Shown here in pieces: positions 1 through 8,378 of a stretch of 64,000 nt of DNA. This DNA comes from an uncultured Acetatifactor sp. (GTDB taxonomy: Bacteria; Bacillota; Clostridia; Lachnospirales; Lachnospiraceae), in NCBI GenBank assembly GCA_947625675.1, contig CANQPH010000004.1, positions 30,083 through 94,082 of the forward strand. Reading direction: 5' to 3'. The notes beneath the pieces were generated by a model that saw nothing but the letters and a program-made list of their open reading frames with translations, was not told the DNA's origin and searched no databases. Within the stretch, counting starts at the first letter, position 1; every line of letters starts with the position of its first letter. Both the position numbers and the translations under genes were made by a program.

Positions 1-10
1 GAAACCTCTT

Positions 11-70
11 CTATTCTTCTAAATCCTCAAACCCGCAGATAATGGCTTCCTTACCGTACCAATCCGCCAT
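11..70 (-). CDS. possible 19-residue ORF
   Basis: A short open frame begins 18 bases after the stop of the exporter permease, preceded by a GGAAGG Shine-Dalgarno-like run. It encodes MADWYGKEAIICGFEDLEE and stops before the window edge. A second purine-rich run (AGAAGAGG) follows and could serve the next gene outside the window. I do not recognise the peptide. It may be a genuine small protein or simply the leader between the permease and its expected ATPase partner. Confidence 0.25.
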   Translation of the reverse strand: MADWYGKEAIICGFEDLEE

Positions 71-88
71 AAAACGATTCGCCTTCCG

Positions 89-1069
89 TCACAGCACGTC
101 CGCAAAATGCACCTTCAGTCTCCTGAAAATTGCGGCTCCCAAGCCAAACAGTACCACGGTGGCGATCCAGAAATACATGGTGGAAAAAAAGTCCTGGAAA
201 AACCATTCCTTCCGGTAAATTGCGCTTCTGTAGCCCTCCACGATGTATACCAGGGGATTGAGTTTCAGAACCAGCAGCCATTTTGCATCCATTCCATTGA
301 TGTCCCACAAAATCGGCGTCGCCCAAATGCCGATCTGCAGGATGATGTTGATGATCTGAGACAGATCCTTGAAAAAAACCACGATGGCGCAGGTCGTATA
401 GCTCAGAGCGAGCACGAAGACGAACAGACAGGCGCTGTAATAGAACAGCTGCAGGGTATACACGCTGGGATAATACCCGTACAGCGCCGCCACGATCAGC
501 AGGACCGCCACGAAAAAGACATGGATAAAGGTGGCGGCGATCACCTTGATCACGGGCAGGATGCTGATCTTGAACACCACCTTTTTCACCAGATAATCGT
601 ACTCCCGAAGAGCGTTCGTCCCATTGTTCCAAGCCTCGTTAAAATAAAACCAGGGCACGAGCCCCGCCGTTAAAAACAACACAAAGGGGGCCTCTTCCGT
701 CCGTGAGGTCCCCGGCATAATCAACTCAAATACAATATAGTACATGGCCACCGTCACCACCGGCTGCGCCATGGCCCATACCGCACCCAGATAAGAACCG
801 GCATACCGCTTTTTGAAGTCATTTTTCGCCAGCTTCCAGATCAGATGCCTGCTTTGATATAATTCCACGGGAAGAGTGGTAAATTTATCATACCACTTTG
901 CAAAGATGATGCACGAAACCAAAATAACGCCGCAGGAAATCACCTTTTTGAGCAATTCCTCCTGAGGATTTACGTTGGGTCCCTGATTCTGGTGGACGAG
1001 GATCACCACCGACATCAGCAGACCGATCAGGCAAAAAATCGTGATTCCGCCCTTTTTGCTAATTCTCAT
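89..1069 (-). CDS. polysaccharide ABC exporter, permease subunit (ABC-2 / Wzm-TagG type)
   Basis: The 326-residue integral membrane protein has two N-terminal hydrophobic segments (about 7-25 and 43-58), followed by an ABC-2 type permease domain. That domain starts at the family signature KNDFKKRYAGSYLGAVWA and has about six further membrane segments. Members of this family pair with an ATPase (Wzt or TagH type) and move lipid-linked O-antigen-like polymers or teichoic acids across the membrane. The ATPase is not in the window and would be expected just beyond the left edge. The gene lies 3 bases downstream of rmlC in the rml operon, so the exported glycan probably contains a dTDP-derived sugar. 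The extra N-terminal hairpin is longer than in typical Wzm proteins. Family assignment is firm; the substrate is inferred. Confidence 0.9.
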   Translation of the reverse strand: MRISKKGGITIFCLIGLLMSVVILVHQNQGPNVNPQEELLKKVISCGVILVSCIIFAKWYDKFTTLPVELYQSRHLIWKLAKNDFKKRYAGSYLGAVWAMAQPVVTVAMYYIVFELIMPGTSRTEEAPFVLFLTAGLVPWFYFNEAWNNGTNALREYDYLVKKVVFKISILPVIKVIAATFIHVFFVAVLLIVAALYGYYPSVYTLQLFYYSACLFVFVLALSYTTCAIVVFFKDLSQIINIILQIGIWATPILWDINGMDAKWLLVLKLNPLVYIVEGYRSAIYRKEWFFQDFFSTMYFWIATVVLFGLGAAIFRRLKVHFADVL

Positions 1070-1072
1070 GAA

Positions 1073-1639
1073 TCACTCAATCCCTCTCTCCGCCTTGTAA
1101 GCGGACAAGCCGCCCCATTTGGTATCCTTTTCCGAAAAGATCAATTCCATCCCCTCCGGAATAGGCCATTCCACCCCGATCTCCGGATCGCTGTAGAGAA
1201 GTCCGCCCTCGTCATTGGGATGGTAGAAATCGGAACATTTATAGCAGAATTCGGCATAGTCCGACAGTACCAGGAAACCATGGGCGAAATTCTTCGGAAT
1301 ATAGAATTGCTTCTTATTTTCCTCGCTCAAAATCTCCCCGTGCCACTTTCCGAAAGTAGGAGAACCTTCCCGCAGATCCACGGCCACGTCGAAGACCTCT
1401 CCCCTGATGACCCGCACCAGCTTGTCTTGAGGAAACTGCTTCTGGAAATGCAGCCCCCGCAGCACGCCCTTCTTGGAAGCGGACTGGTTATCCTGCACGA
1501 AAACCGTGTCGATGCCAGCTTCCTTGAAATCATTATAGTGATAGGTTTCCATAAAGTATCCCCTGGCATCTCCATGCACGGCAGGGATAATCGTCTTCAG
1601 TCCCTCAATTTCACAGGTTTCTACCCTTATCTGTCCCAT
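1073..1639 (-). CDS. rmlC: dTDP-4-dehydrorhamnose 3,5-epimerase
   Basis: The 188-residue cupin enzyme converts dTDP-4-keto-6-deoxyglucose to dTDP-4-keto-L-rhamnose. The family motif RGLHFQ carries the catalytic His at 64, and FCYKCSDFYHP holds the conserved Tyr (about 133). I start at the ATG at 1639, with GGAGG/AAAGG upstream. A longer frame reaching 1705 begins in GC-rich sequence with no family similarity. It follows rmlA after about 200 bases and precedes the exporter permease by 3 bases. The next enzyme of the rhamnose pathway, RmlD, is not in this window, so whether L-rhamnose is the end product cannot be decided here. Confidence 0.95.
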   Translation of the reverse strand: MGQIRVETCEIEGLKTIIPAVHGDARGYFMETYHYNDFKEAGIDTVFVQDNQSASKKGVLRGLHFQKQFPQDKLVRVIRGEVFDVAVDLREGSPTFGKWHGEILSEENKKQFYIPKNFAHGFLVLSDYAEFCYKCSDFYHPNDEGGLLYSDPEIGVEWPIPEGMELIFSEKDTKWGGLSAYKAERGIE

Positions 1640-1837
1640 CCTTCCAATCCTTTCCTCCTGGCCCGCCACCTGGGTACCCGCCCGGCCAGCCCACAAGCGC
1701 ATCAATAAACACCCCCGCGGCTCATTTCCAAAGCCGTTTCCGGCCCGGCCGCTTCCAAAAAAGCCTTCCTCACAGCCGACGGCCCTTCCAAAGGCATCGC
1801 TGACCAGCTGCTTCCTAAGCCGCTCCCGGCCCGCAGT
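1640..1837 (-). other. GC-rich intercistronic spacer between rmlA and rmlC
   Basis: About 200 bases separate two genes of one operon, far more than at the neighbouring junctions. On the minus strand it is built of recurring GGAAG and GCCGGG/CGGCTT words, which look like decayed short repeats. I see no convincing gene, terminator or promoter in it. The extended frame of rmlC crosses part of it but without recognisable protein sequence. Confidence 0.4.
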
Positions 1838-2707
1838 TTACAGGCCGTCTGCGATCTCCACCAGATATTTGCCATAATTGGTCTTCATCAAAGGCTCCGC
1901 CAGCCGGAGAAGCTGCTCCCTGTCGATGAAACCTCTTTTATAAGCGATCTCTTCAATGCAGGAAATATAGAGTCCCTGGCGCTTTTGGAAAGCCGCCACG
2001 AAATCCGACGCATCCAGCAGGGCGTCATGGTTGCCCGTATCCAGCCAGGCGAACCCCCGTCCCAATGTCTCCACGTACAAGGTGCCCCGGCTCAAATACT
2101 CGTTGTTGATGCTGGTGATCTCGATCTCTCCCCGGGCGGAAGGCTTCACGTTCCTTGCGATCTCCACCACGTCGTTGTCGTAGAAATACAAACCTGGCAC
2201 CGCATAATTGCTCTTGGGATTCTGGGGCTTTTCCTCAATGGAAATGGCCTTTCCTGCGGAGTCGAACTCCACCACCCCGTACTCCCTGGGATCCCGCACG
2301 TAATAGCCGAAGATCGTGGCCCCCTTTTCCCTGGAGGCCGCTTCCTGCAGCACCCTGGAAAAGCTCTGTCCATAGAAAATATTGTCCCCCAGCACCAGAG
2401 CCACCCTGTCATTTCCAATGAACTGGGCGCCTATGATAAAGGCGTCCGCCAGCCCTCTGGGATATTCCTGCACCGCATAATGAATCTCCATCCCCAGCTG
2501 ACTGCCGTCACCCAGAAGTTCCTCGAATACCGGAAGATCCCTGGGAGTGGAGATAATCAGAATCTCCCGAATGCCCGCCAGCATCAGCGTGGACAGGGGA
2601 TAATAGATCATGGGCTTGTCATAGACCGGCATGATCTGTTTGGAAATGGCCTTTGTCAAAGGATACAACCGGGTTCCCGAACCCCCGGCCAAGATGATTC
2701 CCTTCAT
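1838..2707 (-). CDS. rmlA: glucose-1-phosphate thymidylyltransferase
   Basis: The 289-residue nucleotidyltransferase makes dTDP-glucose from dTTP and glucose-1-phosphate, the first step of the dTDP-sugar pathways. The N-terminus [18 protein letters not shown] is the nucleotide-binding signature, and the conserved segments [13 protein letters not shown] and [21 protein letters not shown] follow. Length matches the short RmlA class. It lies 46 bases after rmlB and is transcribed with it. Its product feeds both RmlB/RmlC and, through RmlB, the RffA transaminase encoded at 10.3 kb. Confidence 0.97.
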   Translation of the reverse strand: MKGIILAGGSGTRLYPLTKAISKQIMPVYDKPMIYYPLSTLMLAGIREILIISTPRDLPVFEELLGDGSQLGMEIHYAVQEYPRGLADAFIIGAQFIGNDRVALVLGDNIFYGQSFSRVLQEAASREKGATIFGYYVRDPREYGVVEFDSAGKAISIEEKPQNPKSNYAVPGLYFYDNDVVEIARNVKPSARGEIEITSINNEYLSRGTLYVETLGRGFAWLDTGNHDALLDASDFVAAFQKRQGLYISCIEEIAYKRGFIDREQLLRLAEPLMKTNYGKYLVEIADGL

Positions 2708-2753
2708 CCGACTCTAATTTCTGCGCCCTGTGCGCATACTCCTCCGTCTGTTC

Positions 2754-3836
2754 TCATTTATTCCCATACATTTCGGAATAATACTTCTGATAATCCCCGC
2801 TGGTCACGTTTTTCATCCAGTCCTCATGCTCGAAATACCACTGAATGGTCTTGCGGATACCGTCCTTGAACATGGTTTCCGGGTACCAGCCGATCTCCGA
2901 CTTGATCTTATCCGGGGCGATGGCGTATCTGCGGTCATGACCCTTGCGGTCCTCCACATAGGTGATCAAATCCTTGGTCACCAGGGCCTTCCTGGGGTCG
3001 GAATCCTCCAGCATCTCCTGCAGAGTTTCGATGATGATGTTGATGATTTCGATATTCTGCTTCTCATTGTGACCGCCCACGTTATAAGTTTCAAACAGCC
3101 GGCCCTGTTCCTGCACCATGTCGATGGCCTTGGCGTGATCCTCCACGTACAGCCAGTCCCTCACATTTTTGCCGTCCCCGTACACGGGAAGCTTCTTGCC
3201 TTGCAGCGCATTGTTGATGATCAGGGGGATCAGCTTCTCAGGGAACTGATAAGGACCGTAGTTATTGGAACAGTTGGTGATGTTGGCCGGGAAATGATAG
3301 GTGTCCATATAGGCCTTCACCAACATGTCCGAACCGGCCTTGCTGGCGGAATACGGGCTGTGAGGCGCATAGGGAGTGGTCTCATAGAAGTATTCCCCTT
3401 CTTTTTCCAGGGAACCGTACACCTCGTCCGTGGAAACGTGCAGGAACTTCTTCCCTTCCTTGAAGGTGCCGTCCGGAAGCTCCCAGGCCGCTTTGGCGCA
3501 ATTCAGCATCACGGCCGTCCCCAGCACGTTGGTCTGCACGAATACCTCCGGATTGCGGATGCTCCTGTCCACATGGCTCTCCGCCGCAAAGTGCACCACC
3601 CGGTCAATGTCATTTTCGGCAAAAATTTTCGAGATGGCCTCCTTGTCGCAGATATTGGCCTTGACAAACGTGTAGTTAGCCTTTCCTTCCAAATCTTTCA
3701 AATTTTCCAAATTGCCCGCATAGGTCAGGGCGTCCACATTGATGATGCGGATCGCATCCCCGTACTTGCGGAACATATAATGAATATAATTGGATCCGAT
3801 AAAACCGGCTCCGCCCGTCACCAGATAAGTTCTCAT
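2754..3836 (-). CDS. rmlB: dTDP-glucose 4,6-dehydratase
   Basis: The 360-residue extended short-chain dehydrogenase converts dTDP-glucose to dTDP-4-keto-6-deoxyglucose. The NAD-binding GGAGFIG motif (8-14), the active-site STDEVYG segment (Thr136, Asp137, Glu138) and the YSASK motif (Tyr162, Lys166) are all present. I start at the ATG at 3836, where MRTYLVTGG matches family N-termini; the open frame extends to 3890 but adds a Lys/Asn-rich stretch not seen in the family. It is the first gene of the rml operon, downstream of a strong predicted promoter at 3920-3948. It supplies the common intermediate for rhamnose-type and 4-amino-4,6-dideoxy sugars. Confidence 0.97.
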   Translation of the reverse strand: MRTYLVTGGAGFIGSNYIHYMFRKYGDAIRIINVDALTYAGNLENLKDLEGKANYTFVKANICDKEAISKIFAENDIDRVVHFAAESHVDRSIRNPEVFVQTNVLGTAVMLNCAKAAWELPDGTFKEGKKFLHVSTDEVYGSLEKEGEYFYETTPYAPHSPYSASKAGSDMLVKAYMDTYHFPANITNCSNNYGPYQFPEKLIPLIINNALQGKKLPVYGDGKNVRDWLYVEDHAKAIDMVQEQGRLFETYNVGGHNEKQNIEIINIIIETLQEMLEDSDPRKALVTKDLITYVEDRKGHDRRYAIAPDKIKSEIGWYPETMFKDGIRKTIQWYFEHEDWMKNVTSGDYQKYYSEMYGNK

Positions 3837-3919
3837 CCTCAGATTTCTTTTTCCTTTCGCCGTATTGTTATTTGTCTTATGCTTTTTCAAGTGCTTTTTG
3901 CACCCGAAATCACTGCCTT

Positions 3920-3948
3920 AGTATAACAGATAACCCCTTTTTTATCAA
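3920..3948 (-). promoter_or_regulatory. predicted sigma-A promoter of the rml operon
   Basis: On the minus strand TTGATA (3943-3948) and TATACT (3920-3925) are separated by exactly 17 bases. The predicted start point lies about 75 bases upstream of the rmlB start, so the transcript would have a leader of about 75 bases, AT-rich and with no obvious riboswitch or attenuator. Confidence 0.65.
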
Positions 3949-3960
3949 TATCCCATTATA

Positions 3961-4140
3961 ACAACAGTTCAGCTGCGCCATTCGCAAAGCCGCGCTATGC
4001 GCTTTCCGTCGCTTTGCGACTACCTTTGCTCATAAAATGGCTGCCCCCAAGTCGAACGCAGTTCGACTCGCCGCCAGACATGATTGAAAATTCGTGCAAG
4101 CACGATTTTCAATCAAATCAGGCGGCTGGCTGAACTGTTA
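3961..4140. repeat. nested palindromic element at the 3' end of the lysozyme gene
   Basis: An outer inverted repeat AACAGTTCAGC / GCTGAACTGTT encloses about 155 bases and overlaps the TAA stop of the lysozyme gene. Inside are several smaller stems: a long imperfect one built from GCCGCC ... GATTGAAAAT ... CGTGC and its complement (about 4071-4126), GTCGAAC-GCA-GTTCGAC (about 4052-4068), and CGCAAAG / CTTTGCG (about 3983-4019). The GCCGCC-TGAT and CGTGC words also occur in the palindromic repeats at 33.7 and 60.0 kb. This element and the rml promoter fill the roughly 300-base gap before rmlB; no gene is seen in that gap. Confidence 0.7.
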
Positions 4141-6960
4141 CTCCATGTAGCTCCAATTCATATCCACGTCCGTGCTGATCCCGCTGATCCGGCCGGTGCT
4201 CTGATACTGCCACATGTCATATTTTCCGGTATAGGTGGGCTCCGTTGCATATTGGGCCAGCCAAATCTTATAAGAACTCAGGCTCGATGCATCGATCTTC
4301 TCCGTCAGCCAGGTTTTGTTGGCATAAATTCCCGCAGTATAACCTGCCTTTTGGATGGTCTCGCAAAAGGCCTTGCAGACCTCCGTCCTAACCCCCTTGC
4401 CGATTCCGTCAGCCCTTCCTCCGCTGGATTCCACATCCAGGAAAATCGGATAAGAAAGGCTGTAATTCTTCACCCGTTCCAGTACCATGGAGGCTTCCTC
4501 CACCGCCTCTACGGCGCTGATCGCCTGGGTGAAGAAATAAACTCCCACCTTCAGCCCCGCCGCAGTAGCTCCCTGGATGTTCTTCTTGTAAGTCGGATCC
4601 TCCACCAGAACGCCGGAGCCATAACCCCTGTAACCGCAGCGAATGATGACAAAATCAATTCCGGAATTTTTTACCGCTTTCCAGTCCACGCTGCCATTCC
4701 ATTTGGATACATCGATTCCCCTGACGCCAGAACCGGTCACCAGCACGCCATTTGCGTCAAAGGTATATTTTGCACCTTCGATTACCTGCTCTCCGGTCAC
4801 CTTGTTTCCATCGGCATCAAAATAGTAAACCTTGCCATCTATGGTCTGCCAGCCGGTATGCTTCTCTTCCCCTCTGATATAAAAGGCCTCCGCAGTATAG
4901 TAATCCGCATAACAGGCCTCCCGGTATCCTCCGTTCTCCAACACGTAGACCTGATTGCCATTCACATCCTTCAACAGATTTTCCCGATCCTGCTTGGGGT
5001 CCTGTCTCACCGTCACGGCGCAGGCCGCCTTCGCCTCCTGACCGGCATCGTTCAACGTCACAGTGATCACAGCGCTTCCGACGTTTACTCCGCTCACCGT
5101 AATCACGTTCCCCTCCAGAGTCGCCACAGCCACGTTGGCATCGGAAGATTCCACTGAAATGACGGCGGAGTCCTCCCCGCTCTGCACGGTCACGTTCAAA
5201 GTTACCGGTATTCCGATAAAGGCGGTAAGAGAAGACTGATCCAGCTGAACCTCGCTCTTAGCCACTACCGTGATGACGCAGCCGGCAGAATAAACCGCCG
5301 CATCCCCGGGGCTGACCGCATCGTTGGCAGTAAAGGAAATCGTGGCCGTTCCGCGGGCCACCGCAGTCACTTTCCCGCTTTCGTCCACTGCGGCCACACC
5401 GGCATTATCGCTGCTCCACGCCACGTTGACCAAGTCTATTCCTTCCACATAAGCGCTAAGCTGAACGGTTTCTCCCACAATAAGGGAGGCTTTCTCCGCC
5501 CGCACCCCTGCCGCAGCCTGCAGGGAGCCTAACTCGGCAAGCCGCTGAAAACTGCCTGCATAAGCCAAACTCATGGGATCCACGATGGTGCTTTTATCCA
5601 CTTGTTGATATTCTTCAGAAGTCGTGGCGCTGTCCACCCAGGTCACGGTATCCTGCGGTTTCTCTTCGACCTGCACGTCATGCTGCCGACTATTATCTTC
5701 TTTGGAAACATCCACCTCGTCTTCCGTCTTCACTTCATCGGAAACATCCACTTTTTCATATACGATTTCTTTCTTGACTTCCACCTTTTTGGCTTTTTCC
5801 GGCAATTCATAATTATCATATTTGGCACTCTCAAAAGCGGCCATTTTCACGGAATACTGGCCAGGCGTCAGATCAATCTTATAGATGATGCCGTCCATGT
5901 CATCATCCTTCCATTCCGACGTTTTCCCTTCCGCATCCGTCACGAAAACCGCAAACGGCACATTGGAAATCAGTTTCCCCGTATCGTCATTGACGAACTT
6001 GATTTTCAAATCCTTCTCTATGGATGACAAGTTCATGGTTACCGTAATCAGCTTGCGATAATCCGTCTCTTCGTAATCCTGTCTCTGTTGTTCCTCCTGC
6101 TGCCGTCTTTCCTCTTCTTCCTGTCTGCGCCGTTCTTCCGCCAGAGCCTCCGCCGCCGCTTTCTTGGCCGCTTCCGCATCCGCCACCGCCAGAAGGCCGG
6201 TCTGACCCGGCAGTTCAATATCCGCCAATGAACTCCCCACGCTGACGAACTCCTGTCTTTCGGCATCCGCCCTGCTTCTAATATAATAAATTCCTCCAAC
6301 CACCATTGCCACGATCACAAGCAAAAGACTGGCATAGGCCGCCACAATCCCCCGCTTTCCTATGCGGAGCGATCTTTTTGACTCTGTTCTCCCTTTTTTA
6401 GCGGCCCGCTCTGTCTCTTCTTCCCCAAAAGTGCCTGAGAATTCATCTTCCATCTGATCGAGGGAATTCCAGGAAGCCGTTTCCTCATAAACCACTTGTC
6501 CCCCTTCGGGAACGAATTTTACGCCATCATTCCAAGAGCCTTCTTCCTCATAAAATTCCTCTTCCTCATAAGGCTCCTCATAAAACTCCAGTTCTTCGGG
6601 ATTTTCTTCCATCTCCGCCTCATAAGGTTCCTCTTCCTCATAGAGCCCTTCTACTTCATAAGGCTCTTCTTCATAAGACTCTTCTTCATAGGACCCTTCG
6701 TCATAGGACTCTTCCATCCCGTAAGGTTCCGCCTCGTCACAGGACTCTTCCAACTCATAAGGTTCCGCTTCCCCATAAGACCCTTCCATCTCATAAGGTT
6801 CCGCTTCCTCATAAGACCCTTCCATCTCATAAGGTTCCGCTTCCCCATCAAGTTCCTCCGCCTCATAGGGTTCCTCTTCGTAAACCCCGAGCTCTTCCGG
6901 ACTGTAACGAAAATCCTCTTCCTCTATTTTCTTATTGCGGCCAAACAACTTCATTCCCAT
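4138..6960 (-). CDS. membrane-anchored GH25 lysozyme-like protein with acidic Tyr-rich cytoplasmic tail
   Basis: The protein of about 940 residues is predicted to be a type II membrane protein that cleaves peptidoglycan outside the cell. From the N-terminus it has a Glu/Tyr-rich region of about 180 residues with four 12-residue repeats (AEPYEMEGSYEE type, about 41-88), a basic stretch, one membrane helix (about 205-227), an Ala/Glu/Arg-rich coiled coil (about 260-300), a beta-rich region, two Ig-like BIG2 domains (about 485-565 and 570-650), cell-wall-binding repeats (GWQTIDGKVYYFDADGNKV) and a C-terminal GH25 domain (about 747-938). The GH25 catalytic acids appear in GIDVSKW (Asp750) and FLDVE (Glu844). 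An upstream TTG at 6978 would lie almost on the predicted transcription start, so I prefer the ATG at 6960 with GGGGG before it. It is divergent from the SGNH gene at 7131. Confidence 0.85.
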   Translation of the reverse strand: MGMKLFGRNKKIEEEDFRYSPEELGVYEEEPYEAEELDGEAEPYEMEGSYEEAEPYEMEGSYGEAEPYELEESCDEAEPYGMEESYDEGSYEEESYEEEPYEVEGLYEEEEPYEAEMEENPEELEFYEEPYEEEEFYEEEGSWNDGVKFVPEGGQVVYEETASWNSLDQMEDEFSGTFGEEETERAAKKGRTESKRSLRIGKRGIVAAYASLLLVIVAMVVGGIYYIRSRADAERQEFVSVGSSLADIELPGQTGLLAVADAEAAKKAAAEALAEERRRQEEEERRQQEEQQRQDYEETDYRKLITVTMNLSSIEKDLKIKFVNDDTGKLISNVPFAVFVTDAEGKTSEWKDDDMDGIIYKIDLTPGQYSVKMAAFESAKYDNYELPEKAKKVEVKKEIVYEKVDVSDEVKTEDEVDVSKEDNSRQHDVQVEEKPQDTVTWVDSATTSEEYQQVDKSTIVDPMSLAYAGSFQRLAELGSLQAAAGVRAEKASLIVGETVQLSAYVEGIDLVNVAWSSDNAGVAAVDESGKVTAVARGTATISFTANDAVSPGDAAVYSAGCVITVVAKSEVQLDQSSLTAFIGIPVTLNVTVQSGEDSAVISVESSDANVAVATLEGNVITVSGVNVGSAVITVTLNDAGQEAKAACAVTVRQDPKQDRENLLKDVNGNQVYVLENGGYREACYADYYTAEAFYIRGEEKHTGWQTIDGKVYYFDADGNKVTGEQVIEGAKYTFDANGVLVTGSGVRGIDVSKWNGSVDWKAVKNSGIDFVIIRCGYRGYGSGVLVEDPTYKKNIQGATAAGLKVGVYFFTQAISAVEAVEEASMVLERVKNYSLSYPIFLDVESSGGRADGIGKGVRTEVCKAFCETIQKAGYTAGIYANKTWLTEKIDASSLSSYKIWLAQYATEPTYTGKYDMWQYQSTGRISGISTDVDMNWSYME
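6697..6840 (-). repeat. four 36-bp coding repeats in the lysozyme tail
   Basis: Four tandem units of 12 codons encode AEPYEMEGSYEE and variants. The two central copies are nearly identical at DNA level and the outer ones diverge, so the copy number probably changes by slippage. The repeats are in frame and code for the cytoplasmic tail. Confidence 0.85.
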
Positions 6961-6987
6961 AATGCCCCCATTATTCAATAATGTAGT

Positions 6988-7016
6988 ATTATATCATCAA
7001 GGTTTCCCATTGGCAA
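6988..7016 (-). promoter_or_regulatory. predicted promoter of the lysozyme gene
   Basis: On the minus strand TTGCCA (7011-7016) and TATAAT (6988-6993) are 17 bases apart. The predicted transcription start near 6981 leaves about 20 bases before the ATG at 6960. Confidence 0.65.
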
Positions 7017-7061
7017 GAACAAGGACAAATTATTCAGAAATTCTTAAATTTTCAAATATTC

Positions 7062-7090
7062 TGGACATTTATTTCACATAATAGTAGAAT
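7062..7090 (+). promoter_or_regulatory. predicted promoter of the SGNH-fold gene
   Basis: TGGACA (7062-7067) and TAGAAT (7085-7090) are 17 bases apart. They lie back to back with the lysozyme promoter, with only 45 bases between the two -35 boxes. The ATG at 7131 is preceded by GAGG at 7121-7124. Confidence 0.6.
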
Positions 7091-7130
7091 AATCTCATAT
7101 TTTGAAACTGAAATCGAAACGAGGTATGAA

Positions 7131-8324
7131 ATGCAAAAAAGAACCCATCGGGAACAGGAACCGGGGCGACCGGCAATGCGTTCTTTTCCCGAACCGAAAA
7201 TCATCGACCTTGACAAAGAACCCATTTCAAGTCTTTCCGGCTTATCTCAGGGGACGGCAGAAGAAGAACCCTTCGAAATAGAGAAAGAACTTTACGAAAC
7301 GGAGGAAGAGTCGCTTGAAACGAAGACATCGCAAAAGCTTTCCCCCGGGAAAAAGCCTTTTCATATTTATTTTCATCTGATTTTCCTGGCAGTGGCAGTT
7401 TGTACCGTTTTCCTGGTCGGCTGGCGCATCACCCATTTTGGCTCCTGGGCGGATCCGGACGAATATGAGGCGCCGGAATTCCAGGGAGACACCATGGATG
7501 CCATTTTTCCTTTCCGCCTGCCGGAGGGAATGGTAAACCCCGCTGACGACGGCGTTACCAGGATTGTGGCTTTCGGCAACGCTCCCTTTGCGGATGACAA
7601 GGGCTCGAAAGATAACCTGGCGAGTATGATCGAGGATCTGACCGATTCCACGGTTTATAATTGCGCCTTCCCCAATTCCTACCTGGCGGCTTCCGGCAAT
7701 CCTCTGCTTTATTCTCCTCAGGATGCTTTTAACTTTTACTGGATGGTCCTGGCCCTCACTACCCACGAGGTGGATCCCACCTATGAGACCCTTTTCCAAG
7801 ATGAAGGCAATCATTTCTCCGAGGAAGACCTTGAGACCTTCCGCACCCTGATGTCCATAGATTTCAACACCGTGGATATTATCGTAATCCTATATGATGC
7901 CAGCGATTATTTGGCCGGTCATGAAATGTACAATGATGCCAATGACTCGGACATCAAACAATTTACGGGCAATCTGGTGGCCGGGATTGACTTGCTCAGG
8001 CAATATTATCCCCATATCCAGATTATCGTCATGTCCCCGCCCTACGCCCATGCCGTCAATGAGAAAGGGGAATACGTAAGCAGTGAAAGCTATCGGTACG
8101 GATGGGACACGCTTTCCACTTATATGATCAAAGAGGGGGAATATGTTTATCAAAGGGGAATTTCCTTCGTGGATAACCTCTACGGCACCATCGATGAAAG
8201 CAATGCGGACAAATATCTGGTGGACAATCTTCACCTGACAATAGAGGGCCGAAAGGCGATTGCGGAGCGTTTTGCAGACGTGCTGCATTATTATGACAGG
8301 GTTTACTCAACGGAAGAGGAATAA
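7131..8324 (+). CDS. membrane-anchored SGNH-fold protein, probably without the catalytic serine
   Basis: The 397-residue protein has an acidic cytoplasmic N-terminus (about 1-75, rich in Glu), one membrane helix (about 78-98) and an extracytoplasmic domain resembling SGNH/GDSL hydrolases. The C-terminal block V is recognisable as VDNLHLTIEGRKAIAERF, with Asp365 and His368 in the DxxH positions. The block I position reads VAFGNAPF (about 146-153) where active enzymes have GDS, so the serine nucleophile appears to be missing. Enzymes of this fold often O-acetylate or deacetylate cell-wall glycans; this one may be a binding or regulatory relative. Its tail-membrane-exodomain plan mirrors the divergently transcribed lysozyme. 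Fold assignment is moderate; function is not known. Confidence 0.75.
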   Translation: MQKRTHREQEPGRPAMRSFPEPKIIDLDKEPISSLSGLSQGTAEEEPFEIEKELYETEEESLETKTSQKLSPGKKPFHIYFHLIFLAVAVCTVFLVGWRITHFGSWADPDEYEAPEFQGDTMDAIFPFRLPEGMVNPADDGVTRIVAFGNAPFADDKGSKDNLASMIEDLTDSTVYNCAFPNSYLAASGNPLLYSPQDAFNFYWMVLALTTHEVDPTYETLFQDEGNHFSEEDLETFRTLMSIDFNTVDIIVILYDASDYLAGHEMYNDANDSDIKQFTGNLVAGIDLLRQYYPHIQIIVMSPPYAHAVNEKGEYVSSESYRYGWDTLSTYMIKEGEYVYQRGISFVDNLYGTIDESNADKYLVDNLHLTIEGRKAIAERFADVLHYYDRVYSTEEE

Positions 8325-8378
8325 AGGGACGGCAAAAAGGCGAGCTGCCGGACTCCTCAAGTCTCTGCTTGCGGCGGG

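Noticed and set aside
51..632. 193-codon minus-strand frame at the left edge
   Set aside because: It is an out-of-frame shadow of the ABC exporter permease, which has clear family motifs.
3891..4137. Possible small gene in the 300-base gap before rmlB
   Set aside because: The gap is taken up by the rml promoter and the nested palindrome; frames there lack ribosome sites and coding character.
6697..6840. 36-bp repeats considered as a CRISPR or operator array
   Set aside because: They are tandem coding units of the lysozyme tail with no spacers.
6961..6978. TTG at 6978 as start of the lysozyme
   Set aside because: It lies almost at the predicted transcription start; the ATG at 6960 has a GGGGG ribosome site.
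8325..8378. Terminator between the convergent genes at 8324 and 8379
   Set aside because: Only a 5-bp CGGCA/TGCCG stem is seen, without a T-tract; too weak to call.
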